DNA of 32,377 bases. Source: an uncultured Clostridiaceae bacterium. Lineage in GTDB: Bacteria; Bacillota; Clostridia; Lachnospirales; Lachnospiraceae. The first letter of the stretch is position 1. Each line of letters opens with the position of its first letter. Under the pieces are notes generated by a model. It was given only the letters and a program-made list of their open reading frames with translations. It had not been told where the DNA came from and did not search any database. The stretch lies in contig CABSIM010000032.1 in assembly GCA_902477765.1 (NCBI GenBank), positions 1 through 32,377 of the forward strand, in the 5' to 3' direction. Made by a program: the position numbers and the translations under genes. Below are positions 16,301-23,197 of the stretch, in pieces.

Positions 16301-18022
16301 AATAGCTTCTCCAGCAGTTATGTTGCTGATCTCTCCGCTGATTGTAATAACAGGCTTACCCCCGTTCAGGTAAATAATACCTGCATCGGTTGTTGACGAT
16401 TCTGTAATAAGACCATTTTCTCCTAATTCAAAGACAGTCTCACCGCCTCCGCGCATACGGAAAAAAACTTTTTTTGTATGACAGTTGCTGACTTCACCAT
16501 CAATGATCATTCTGGATTCATTGGAATCGATCAGACCGATTGTATTGATATCTTTTATCGATGATCCCTGAAGCATTTCATAAGTGCTTCCTACTAAAAG
16601 GAATGCAACATCTGCTGAATTCTGATCGAAACTTGCGATCTCCCGGATTGCTCCTGTCTCTCCCAGGGTGATTTTCGATTTTCCTTCTGCATAGGCTACT
16701 ATTCCACCAAATCCTCCGTTGGATGCACCACTATAATACTTCATCGTATTATTGGATGTGATATTGGCAATCTCACCGTTGATCAGTGCAGTACCTCCAT
16801 CCTCGGAATAAAGAACACGGCCGTCAATATTGCAGATTGAAGAACTTTCCTGCATTTCCACATAGCCGCCCTGACTCCAGACAGCACCAAAACCGCCCTT
16901 TCTTCCGTCTTCCCCCAGTGCATCGTCAATGATCTGGCTGCCTGGCTCCATAATCAGAGTACTTCCGTACCACTGTCCGTCTGAATCTGTATTTCCTCCG
17001 ATTCGGACCGCAGACATACCTCCGAAGTTCTTTAAGGTTGCGCCGCTTCCAAGCACAATCGTTCCTTTTCCATCACCATACGCAGCGATGATGGCATCCT
17101 GAACCCGTTCTTCGTTCTTTTTGTCGCCCTCTCCTGTCAGCTGTTCTTCGTACTTCTCCGCCTCCGTTCTGTTGCAGTCATCCAGGGTAATGTCCCTTAA
17201 TATCAGTTTCGCACCGTTGGCAACCTCGATCAATGCCGGATTATAGGCTCCGCGGCTCAGATCATTATGGCGTGCAAATCCCTCTGCTCTTCTGATCGTG
17301 TTGCCATTTCCATCAATCGTAATTTCTACGCTGCCTCCGATAAACGTATACGCTTCTGCTTCCAGATCTGTCAGAACTTCAATTGTTCCTCCCTCACCGG
17401 AAGTTCCAATTTTTTTCACCGCCTTTGCCAGTGTGGCAAACGGCTTTTCCTCACTTCCGTCTCCGGTGGTATCATTTCCGTTTTCTGACACATATACCGC
17501 ATTGGAATCTGATTTCCTGGAAGAATTCAGCACAGCTGTCTTCTGCGGCTGTTTTGTGCCGGTTTCATTTTTCTCGCAGAGCGTGATCTCGATGTCATGA
17601 TCTCCTGTCACTTCTTCCAGTTCATACCTGAATGTGTTTCCCAGAAGAGTCTTGTTTCCCTCCAGCTCACTGCCGTCTGCAGTTACACTTTCGATTTCAT
17701 ACCCGTCTTCCGGTTTTACACTGAATTTCAGGCTTTTACCGATGACCGCCTCTTCCGGTCCATCCACTTCCGCCTTGTCCTCCAGTTCTTCCGGAAGGAC
17801 CGTATAGCGGATCTCTGCTTTTTCGGCTTCCGGTTTTTCCGCATCGGAATCCGTCGGGGTTACGGCTGTACTTCCCGTCTGTCCCCTGTTCTCCTGTTTT
17901 TCTGTTGAGACCTCAATCCCGTTTCCTGCAGAATTTCCGGAACCGGCTGCTGCCAAACCCGTAATGGTACTGTTTGCCAGAAGCACGGCTGCCAGAAACG
18001 CTGCCATACACTTTTTAACCAT
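13349..18022 (-). CDS. Large secreted surface protein: beta-helix, MucBP and CW repeats
   Basis: A 1557-residue secreted protein. The signal peptide is at the N-terminus (MVKKCMAAFLAAVLLANSTI, cleavage near AAA-GS). A Lys/Glu/Thr-rich linker follows. Near residue 170 begins a DUF1565-like beta-helix (VYVSENGNDTTGDGSEEKPF) whose Gly/Ser/Asn/Ile repeats continue to about 720. Three MucBP repeats of about 70 residues occupy roughly 1127-1346 (each starts ITI/VTI-x-Y and ends IRVYY/IRVFY). A run of seven Asp residues (about 1348-1356) comes next. Choline-binding-type CW repeats (GKWYYL, GWFYF, about 1420-1510) precede the C-terminal TPDGYRVDDTGAWVK. No LPxTG motif is present, so retention would be through the CW repeats. 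Likely an adhesin or mucin-binding protein; this is inferred from domains. AAAGGAG precedes the ATG. Confidence 0.88.
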   Translation of the reverse strand: MVKKCMAAFLAAVLLANSTITGLAAAGSGNSAGNGIEVSTEKQENRGQTGSTAVTPTDSDAEKPEAEKAEIRYTVLPEELEDKAEVDGPEEAVIGKSLKFSVKPEDGYEIESVTADGSELEGNKTLLGNTFRYELEEVTGDHDIEITLCEKNETGTKQPQKTAVLNSSRKSDSNAVYVSENGNDTTGDGSEEKPFATLAKAVKKIGTSGEGGTIEVLTDLEAEAYTFIGGSVEITIDGNGNTIRRAEGFARHNDLSRGAYNPALIEVANGAKLILRDITLDDCNRTEAEKYEEQLTGEGDKKNEERVQDAIIAAYGDGKGTIVLGSGATLKNFGGMSAVRIGGNTDSDGQWYGSTLIMEPGSQIIDDALGEDGRKGGFGAVWSQGGYVEMQESSSICNIDGRVLYSEDGGTALINGEIANITSNNTMKYYSGASNGGFGGIVAYAEGKSKITLGETGAIREIASFDQNSADVAFLLVGSTYEMLQGSSIKDINTIGLIDSNESRMIIDGEVSNCHTKKVFFRMRGGGETVFELGENGLITESSTTDAGIIYLNGGKPVITISGEISNITAGEAIFISNNGSRQNGVCTVTETGKIKNITGTAILAGDPSKVSVNGGEISGCGGYAIHYGSTGGSLVEINEGSRIEGNRNGKAQIYVKEVQKIGATDLVQHVKIASGTLIGNQDVDLPSGTVTLDEEYADVGLGNAGSEAADRIKEEFAAGTEHEDWTVVSENALWLKPSENEIHFTIERPGTAKKTGLFAAYVALDADGKPEAGENVQLMEVENTDPIDVTLSGLTPDTAYALMFVNNAEYTLSPDDITIYTGGGQGAETSETGFPEVTLTGSVDKITALEVNGNDTGLSGDEAMEYLLSLFHVTYMDTDGTVITDDTEAGEYKAVLEPNDPGMQIRINGNEIAGYETGTLIIRYTADIEDAQSGNSTYPLASEEPAEAVEHAVAVSKKWLNIREADYYINNDEDREISDTSGISLLDDSLLLEDESDRRQYLMEQRAEKFLGAPSDPAMGYKYDFHYLDLVDANNGNAWVSASYGSVVYLPYPEGTDASTEFHLIHFQDLHREYGISGQAEVEEAIRGTRVEEMTVEKKDAGLRFETERAGFSPFALVWEVPQNSVTIQYLDAEDNSAIANPVIRKFETGTAYDVTEETEKTFQGYTPDRVEGTVKGSALNEDITIRVYYKKVVVPPTEYTITIRYMDKESGMEIAAPAVLTYQEGTAYDVTEEAGKEISGYTLDHVDGNVKGDSLNSDMEIRVFYSKNEVPPAEHTITVNYLEKTSQKKLAEPFVTTAAAGSAYDVSEQAGLKISGYVLSGVEGNVKGEHIDGNVVIRVYYVADRTDSDDDDDDDSGRAVYTVGTNGNWVHVDPENTNAAISSPVPEGATPTTVPEYHQWKFILNNGTAVSGKWAYVKNPYAVGDQPKEGWFYFNARGIMQYGWFFDTAAQKWYYLHRNSDGMLGTMMEGWHYDDQDGKWYYLKPGSGEMLTGWQEIGGKWYYLSPDPVAVTWDYNSETGGWTYNGTAARPFGSMYSNEITPDGYRVDDTGAWVK

Positions 18023-18080
18023 AGTCTCTCCTTTCCTCTTTCCTCTTGGCGGCTTCCGGTTTCCGCCGCCGGACCTTTTC

Positions 18081-18130
18081 TATATAAAAAACAGGTATCT
18101 TTCCAGAAACGCCGGAAAAATTCCTGTTTA
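18081..18130 (-). terminator. Terminator of the AP2-domain gene
   Basis: AAACAGG and CCTGTTT (18129-18123 and 18095-18089 on the minus strand) pair, with an inner TTTCC/GGAAA pairing, followed on the minus strand by TTTTTTATA. It separates the AP2 gene from the surface-protein gene. Confidence 0.7.
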
Positions 18131-18136
18131 TTGCAT

Positions 18137-18757
18137 TTACTCTGATGTCTTCTCCGATGCAGGCATAAACCCGCTCAGAATTTCCTCGGTCTTTTTCCTG
18201 GCCTCTACCGCATCTTCATATGACCGGAATGTTCCCAGATGATATACTTTCCCGTGAAAACCGATTGCCGCTTTCCACCGGTTCTTCTCTTTTCTGTACA
18301 CGCCTGGCTGGCCGCTGGTATTGTTGGAATACCGCTTTCTCCCATGATTCTTTTCGCCGGACTGGACGGCTGCTCCGGATAATGTTTTTTTCCCTCCGCA
18401 CCCGCAGCTTTTTGCCTGTCCGTTTTTCAGCTGCTCCTGACGGCAGACACTCCAGCTGCCGCAGTCGCACCGGCAGAGCCAGTAGGCTTCACTTCGGATC
18501 CGTCCCGGCACCTCACCAAGCACCGTCAGATGCCCGAACCGCATGCCTGCAAGATCTGCTGCAATTCCTTTCCTGACTTCCCGTCTGTAACAGCCGCAGC
18601 TTTTGGTATGGCCGTTTTTCAGATGTGATCCCTCTATGACTTTTTCATTTCCGCAGTCGCACCGGCAGAGCCAGTACCTGTGCGGATTTCCTTCTTTTCT
18701 TACCTCATTGATTACCGTCAGATATCCGAATCTCTGTCCTGTCAGATCCTGTTTCAT
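18137..18757 (-). CDS. AP2-domain DNA-binding protein with two Cys-rich repeats
   Basis: A 206-residue basic protein. Two tandem copies (about residues 1-66 and 68-125) share the layout GxRFGxLTV-x(8-12)-YWLCRCDCG-x(11-13)-LKNGxxKSCGC, each with five Cys, read as a small zinc ribbon. An AP2/ERF-type DNA-binding domain follows at about 143-192 (SGQPGVYRKEKNRWKAAIGF, YHLGTFRSYEDAVEAR). In bacteria AP2 domains occur mostly in homing endonucleases and phage or mobile-element proteins, usually joined to an HNH nuclease. No HNH motif is present here, so a regulatory or DNA-recognition role is more likely. TGAGGTG precedes the ATG. A pair of long inverted repeats lies just upstream (18776-18980). 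Confidence 0.8.
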   Translation of the reverse strand: MKQDLTGQRFGYLTVINEVRKEGNPHRYWLCRCDCGNEKVIEGSHLKNGHTKSCGCYRREVRKGIAADLAGMRFGHLTVLGEVPGRIRSEAYWLCRCDCGSWSVCRQEQLKNGQAKSCGCGGKKTLSGAAVQSGEKNHGRKRYSNNTSGQPGVYRKEKNRWKAAIGFHGKVYHLGTFRSYEDAVEARKKTEEILSGFMPASEKTSE

Positions 18758-18775
18758 CTGCTCACCTCAATCCAA

Positions 18776-18980
18776 CATAACGTGCATTATGAGACGCCAT
18801 GCCGGACTGCATGGGCATGCATCTGCAAAGAGCCTGCAAATCTGCCAGTTTTTTCCAGTGTTCTCTTGAGATTTTTCGGGTCTTATGCTATTCTATTAAT
18901 CAGAAAAGATAACATTTATAGGCTATGAACGCCTGATGTCATAAGGCTCAGCGGCTTAACATCCTATAATGCACGATATG
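18776..18980. repeat. 205-bp stretch bounded by inverted repeats
   Basis: CATAACGTGCATTAT (18776-18790) and its inverted copy ATAATGCACGATATG (18966-18980) match at 14 of 15 positions, including ten unbroken (18781-18790 and 18966-18975). The interior has no ORF and carries nested complementary segments near its right end: TATAGG/CCTATA (18917/18963) and GATGT/ACATC (18935/18959). This resembles a miniature non-autonomous element or a large regulatory structure beside the AP2 gene. Confidence 0.5.
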
Positions 18981-19028
18981 GGAAGTTCTCTCCGGGACAG
19001 ATGTGCCCCCGGTATTCAGGAAACAGCA

Positions 19029-19085
19029 AAACGGACGCCTCCAAAGCATTGACTTTGAAGACGTCCGTTTCTTTCTGTTCTTTTA
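19029..19085 (+). terminator. Hairpin with T-rich tail
   Basis: AAACGGACG (19029-19037) pairs with CGTCCGTTT (19062-19070), and CAAAG/CTTTG pair inside it. CTTTCTGTTCTTTT follows on the plus strand. No plus-strand gene precedes it, so it may be a leftover from a lost gene, or work for the amidohydrolase remnant on the other strand. Confidence 0.45.
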
Positions 19086-19185
19086 TTCCTTTTTTATTTC
19101 TTTTTGCTGTTTTTCTGCGCTTCCCTTTATATGCCTGTGTTTCAGCTTCCGGCAGTCACGGAATCTCAGTGTCCTTCTCCTGTAC

Positions 19186-19371
19186 TCAGTTTTCCATGAT
19201 CTTTCCGCCGATTATCATGGTCCGCACCCTGCCATAATAATCCAGAGGTTCTCCGTCCCATATCAGCAGATCCGCATCCTTTCCATATTCCAGGCTTCCC
19301 AGTCTGTCATCCATTCCCATCAGCTGTGCCGGCCGGATGGTTGCCGCTATTACTGCCTCTGCATGGAAGTC
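19186..19371 (-). pseudogene. Amidohydrolase, 3' remnant
   Basis: About 61 codons in one minus-strand frame encode AVIAATIRPAQLMGMDDRLG, then SLEYGKDADLLIWDGEPLDY, then a RVRTMIIGGKIMEN end and a stop. This is the conserved C-terminus of imidazolonepropionase-like amidohydrolases (family size about 380-420 residues). No start codon, metal-binding His motifs or upstream part remain; the reading frame runs straight into the terminator at 19385-19432. The rest of the gene appears to have been deleted. Non-functional. Confidence 0.8.
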
Positions 19372-19384
19372 TATCCTTTTTCCG

Positions 19385-19432
19385 CATAAAAAAGTACCGC
19401 CTCGTCATCCGTCACAGATGACTGAGCGGTAC
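19385..19432 (-). terminator. Second terminator after the CW-protein operon
   Basis: GTACCGC (19394-19400) pairs with GCGGTAC (19426-19432), extended by CGTCATC/GATGAC inside. On the minus strand a TTTTTT run follows. It abuts the amidohydrolase remnant. Confidence 0.75.
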
Positions 19433-19450
19433 CTCTGACCGTTTTAAGAT

Positions 19451-19478
19451 GAAAATACGGTGCTTCCTCCGGAAGCAC
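19451..19478 (-). terminator. First terminator after the CW-protein operon
   Basis: GTGCTTCC (19460-19467) pairs with GGAAGCAC (19471-19478) around TCC. On the minus strand CGTATTTTCAT follows. It lies 24 bases past the last stop codon of the operon. Confidence 0.65.
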
Positions 19479-19501
19479 ACCCGTTTTTGTTTTCCTGCGC
19501 C

Positions 19502-20524
19502 TTATCGTATTCTTGCTCCGTCCTCTCCCACCAGGCTGCCGTCCGGTGTTACGGTATTTTTCAGCATGGCTCCTGTTTCCGGATCCAGATAGTATTCCTT
19601 TCCGTCCACCAGGACCCAGCCCACAGCCATGTAACCTTCTTCATCGAAATAATACCAGTTTCCGTCCACATTCATCCACCGGGAAGCCGGAAAGGACCCG
19701 TCGGCATTTTTCCACCACCAGCGGACTCCGTCAGCTGCCTTCTGCCAGCTGCCGCCGCAGAGAACCACGTCTCCGCTTTCTGTCACAAGCATGGGATTGG
19801 ACTCTGCCCATTCACTCCTCACATTGGTTCTGTTTTTTACTGACCGGACCAGAAACCCATAGGTTCCGGGGCCGGAAATGTCTTCTGAGAAATCATAATG
19901 ATCCCCGTAGATCAGACGGGATCTGTCCGCCCATACTCCGTCTTTCACAAGCCGGATTTCATAGTATTTGGCGCCGTCCACAGGACTCCAGCAGGCGGTT
20001 TTTTCCTGCTCTCCGCTCCAGAATGCCGATGCAGGTTTCCTGATATCCGAGGTATCGGAATTTTTATCAAAAACAAACCGAACCGTAAGAATCAGCGTCG
20101 TGCGGTCATCCTTTCTCTCAGCCCGGACAAACTCCACCTTGTCGTAACGCGTTCTGGACTTTCCCGACAGAGAAAGCCGGAAATCCCCTGATGAAGTGCC
20201 GGAAAAGCATGTGTTCTCCTGATCTTTGACGTACATGATAATTTCCGCCTCCGGAGGATTGGAATTTCTCCATCCTTCGCCTTCATCATTGATCACCGAA
20301 ATGCCATCCACATAATACATATCCGCATTGTCGCCTGTGGGCACTGCCGTTACGGTGCCTTCACCGTCGGTCACTCCCACATCCGCATCAAGGGTCAGGC
20401 GTATTTTTCCCACTTCCTGCCTGGAAGCGGCAAACGCCGTTCCGGAACTGATACCGGCTGCCATGCCTGCAGCCAAAATTCCTGCCATAATCCTTGCCAG
20501 CCGTTTTCTGCTGAATCTGATCAT
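19502..20524 (-). CDS. Secreted protein with C-terminal CW (choline-binding-type) repeats
   Basis: A 340-residue secreted protein. The signal peptide has a basic start (MIRFSRKRLARIMAG) and an AxA-type end near FAA. Residues about 35-165 form a beta-rich domain I do not recognise. A fibronectin-III-like segment follows (ACWSPVDGAKYYEIRLVKDG). The C-terminal 90 residues carry CW repeats (GNWYYFDEEGYMAVGWVLVD, GKEYYLDPETGAM) and the TPDGSLVGEDGARI end shared with the large protein at 13349. Its ATG overlaps the TetR stop by four bases, so it is the last gene of the five-gene minus-strand operon. It is probably held on the cell wall through the CW repeats. Function unknown. Confidence 0.85.
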   Translation of the reverse strand: MIRFSRKRLARIMAGILAAGMAAGISSGTAFAASRQEVGKIRLTLDADVGVTDGEGTVTAVPTGDNADMYYVDGISVINDEGEGWRNSNPPEAEIIMYVKDQENTCFSGTSSGDFRLSLSGKSRTRYDKVEFVRAERKDDRTTLILTVRFVFDKNSDTSDIRKPASAFWSGEQEKTACWSPVDGAKYYEIRLVKDGVWADRSRLIYGDHYDFSEDISGPGTYGFLVRSVKNRTNVRSEWAESNPMLVTESGDVVLCGGSWQKAADGVRWWWKNADGSFPASRWMNVDGNWYYFDEEGYMAVGWVLVDGKEYYLDPETGAMLKNTVTPDGSLVGEDGARIR

Positions 20525-21144
20525 TGTTCTGCATCATCCTTTCCAGTTCTGTCTGTTCTTCTGTTTTCTTGTTTTCCTGCCGGCCTCCGGCCTTCCCCGG
20601 TACCGGGCAGAAACTGTTCCGTCAGTTCCGCCATCTGTTCCGGTGTTTCCTGAAGCCCGTCAGTCATCCAGTGCCGTACCAGGCCCATGCAGCCGTAAAC
20701 CAGAAAATGGAAGAATGCCCGGCTGTCCGGATCCGGCTCTTCCGGACATGCCGACCGGTACCGCGCCTCAAGAGTCTCTCCCAGGCTGTCAAAAAATTCC
20801 AGGTCCCGGTTCTGTTCCATCAGAATCCGGATCAGATCCATATTCTGATATACCAGAACATAGAATTCATTCAGCATCGGACCCGGAGCCGTTCTCAGTT
20901 CCGTTCCTTCATGGCGGCTGATCATCTGTGTCAGCTCTTCCTGCAGATCCTTTTTGATTCCTTCCATCAGATCCGCTATGCTTTTATAATGCAGATAAAA
21001 TGTACCTCTCCCGATATCCGCCAGTTCCGTCAGTTCTCTGACGGATATGGAAGATATCTTTTTTTTCTTCAGAAGAGCCAGCAGGCTTTCCCTAAGAATT
21101 CTTCTGGTCTTCCTCACCCGGCGGTCCGTAAGTTCTCCGGCCAT
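20521..21144 (-). CDS. TetR family regulator within the MMPL operon
   Basis: A 207-residue protein. The helix-turn-helix is at about residues 9-57 (RKTRRILRESLLALLKKKKI, then ELADIGRGTFYLHYKSIADL), of the type with a YxHY recognition helix. The C-terminal two thirds form the helical ligand-binding part; the last 25 residues are a charged, probably unstructured tail. AAGGGGG precedes the ATG. It is 31 bases after the coiled-coil gene and overlaps the next gene by four bases, so it belongs to the operon and may control it. A second TetR gene sits at the other end of the operon. Confidence 0.88.
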   Translation of the reverse strand: MAGELTDRRVRKTRRILRESLLALLKKKKISSISVRELTELADIGRGTFYLHYKSIADLMEGIKKDLQEELTQMISRHEGTELRTAPGPMLNEFYVLVYQNMDLIRILMEQNRDLEFFDSLGETLEARYRSACPEEPDPDSRAFFHFLVYGCMGLVRHWMTDGLQETPEQMAELTEQFLPGTGEGRRPAGKQENRRTDRTGKDDAEQ

Positions 21145-21175
21145 GTTTCATCCCCCTTTTCCGCCCTGATGAAAA

Positions 21176-23197
21176 CTATCTGTTTCTGAAAATTTCCACC
21201 ACTGCATTCCACATTTTCACCAGTACATTCCACATCCTCTGAAGCGGGCTTTCCTCTTCCGTTTCCGTCTCTGCATCCATGATTCCGCCGTCGTCATCCA
21301 GACTGATCTCTTCCGTTCTCAGAACAATCTGGAGCGTATCCGGCGCATCATTTTTTTCTGATGTGAATGATACTTTTTCCGCATTGGGGTCCATGTTAAG
21401 GAAATTGGTCTCGTCCTCCCAGTCGTCCCATTCCTGGTCCAGCGTATCCTTCATGGTCTTTCCGGCGCTCCTCATGGCTGTGGTGCTGTCCAGCATGCCA
21501 AGGCTCTTGTCCAGTACATCCAGACTTCCCCGTATGCCGGATCTGGCTGCCGCATCAAAATCCTCACTGCCGGCTTTCAGAGTCTCCTGAATCAGTCCCA
21601 GAGCCCCCGCTCCGCTGTCCAGAGCGTCACTGGTAAGTTCCGTCAGCTTTTCCGCATCGTCCAGTCCGGCCTGAAGATCCGGATAGTACATATCCAGGGA
21701 GTCATTGAGCGCCGTCAGGTCTTCGATCAGAAGATCCATATCGTCCACAAGCTCTGCGCTGTATCTGGCCGAATCTCCCGTATTATCCAGAAGGGATGAA
21801 AGGTCAGAAGACAGTTTTTTGCTGGCGGCCGAAATCTTTTCCAGCACGGCTTTCCGTGCTGTCAGGGCCTGAAGAAGTTCTGTTCCGTCCATGGTAATGC
21901 CGTATGCGTCAGACGGTGTGGCGATCCTCACCTCGGGAGTCTCCCCGCCGTCTTCGTAATAGGCGTCCTCAATGGATGCCAGGCTTCCTGCAAGAATTCC
22001 CAGCTGAGTGACATAGGCCTGCTCACTGGCAGAAAGGCTGGCATCCAGCGTAATCAGCTGCTCCATCAGTGTCTTTATCTCCGGTATTCCGTCTGCGAGA
22101 TCACCGGCATCGCTTCTTATACTCCTGAGTCTTGTGTTCAGTTTCCGCATGGGGTCCTGCATCTCCCCGAGAATATCCACGATTCCATCCATGCTGTCGT
22201 GAACCACTTCAGCCGAATCCTTGGCTGACTGAATATAGGGAATCATGGCTTCCATCTGCCCGGATACTGCAGACAGGGCCTCCAGCGCCTGGTCATTGGC
22301 CGCAAGCATCTGGTCTCTGGATGAGCTCCATGTACTTCTGGTCCTTTCCGCCGCCTGGAGTCCTTCCATGACTTCGCTGACCCCGCTTCTCATGGCCTCA
22401 ATGGATGCCGCCATCTGATCCATGCTGTCATACAGCTGGTCTCCCGACTCTTTCCAGGTATCCCTGCTCTCCTTCAGGTCCTGAACATGCTCCAGGTCTT
22501 TCAGGGTCCCCGGCACCATGGTCATGACAACTCCGATGGTCTCAAAGCTGTCCGTACCGATCCGGACCGTATAATCCCCGTCTTCTCCCGGAAGAGCCGT
22601 GAAAACCGCAAATGTATTTTCTCCGATGGTCTGTGTCTGCGCCCCTTCCGCCTCCACACTGTAGCAGGAATCTGCATCCACGGGAACCGCCACCATCAGG
22701 ACCATGTTGTTGCGGTAATACTCCGGCGCATTTTCATTGGGAACTGCCTTTATGTGGATCTCCACCAGCCCCGATGCTCCCGCAAGGCTGTCTCCGTTGG
22801 CCGGTACTCCGTTGAGCTTATAGGATACATCAAAATCCCACGGCAGAACGGTCTTTGTTTCATCCAGAGTGCCTTTATAATAAAGCCGCTCTTTCCCGGA
22901 TCCATCCAGTTTCCATGTGACTGAACCGTCTCCCATGACCGGTACTTCCTGGCCGGACATGTTGGTTACATCCAGATATTCCCCATAATCCGTAAATTCC
23001 GGGTTGCCGTTGGCACTTATACTTTTTACCACGTTGACCCGGGACAGCTTTCCGTAATAGTCCAGGTTCACATATACGGATTCATCCACTCCCACTTTGG
23101 CCGCGGCAGCGAAAGCAGTCCCCGGATGTCCCATTTCCATGGCCAGCAGAACTGCGGCCAGAGCTGCGGCTGTTCCTCTCTGATATCTGCGTTTCAT
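21176..23197 (-). CDS. Secreted coiled-coil partner of the MMPL transporter
   Basis: A 673-residue exported protein. The signal peptide ends near AFAAAA. Residues about 35-235 form a beta-rich domain with repeated Val/Asp/Tyr strands. Residues about 240-590 are long amphipathic helices rich in Asp, Ser, Leu and Met (for example SMDQMAASIEAMRSGVSEVM), predicted to be coiled coils. The C-terminus is acidic and ends in a Trp-rich amphipathic helix (LQRMWNVLVKMWNAVVEIF) that could contact the membrane. The helical part recalls the extracellular stalks of YhgE/Pip-type proteins, but their membrane spans are missing. Its start overlaps the stop of the MMPL gene by four bases, arguing that the two work together as an envelope complex. 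Confidence 0.75.
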   Translation of the reverse strand: MKRRYQRGTAAALAAVLLAMEMGHPGTAFAAAAKVGVDESVYVNLDYYGKLSRVNVVKSISANGNPEFTDYGEYLDVTNMSGQEVPVMGDGSVTWKLDGSGKERLYYKGTLDETKTVLPWDFDVSYKLNGVPANGDSLAGASGLVEIHIKAVPNENAPEYYRNNMVLMVAVPVDADSCYSVEAEGAQTQTIGENTFAVFTALPGEDGDYTVRIGTDSFETIGVVMTMVPGTLKDLEHVQDLKESRDTWKESGDQLYDSMDQMAASIEAMRSGVSEVMEGLQAAERTRSTWSSSRDQMLAANDQALEALSAVSGQMEAMIPYIQSAKDSAEVVHDSMDGIVDILGEMQDPMRKLNTRLRSIRSDAGDLADGIPEIKTLMEQLITLDASLSASEQAYVTQLGILAGSLASIEDAYYEDGGETPEVRIATPSDAYGITMDGTELLQALTARKAVLEKISAASKKLSSDLSSLLDNTGDSARYSAELVDDMDLLIEDLTALNDSLDMYYPDLQAGLDDAEKLTELTSDALDSGAGALGLIQETLKAGSEDFDAAARSGIRGSLDVLDKSLGMLDSTTAMRSAGKTMKDTLDQEWDDWEDETNFLNMDPNAEKVSFTSEKNDAPDTLQIVLRTEEISLDDDGGIMDAETETEEESPLQRMWNVLVKMWNAVVEIFRNR

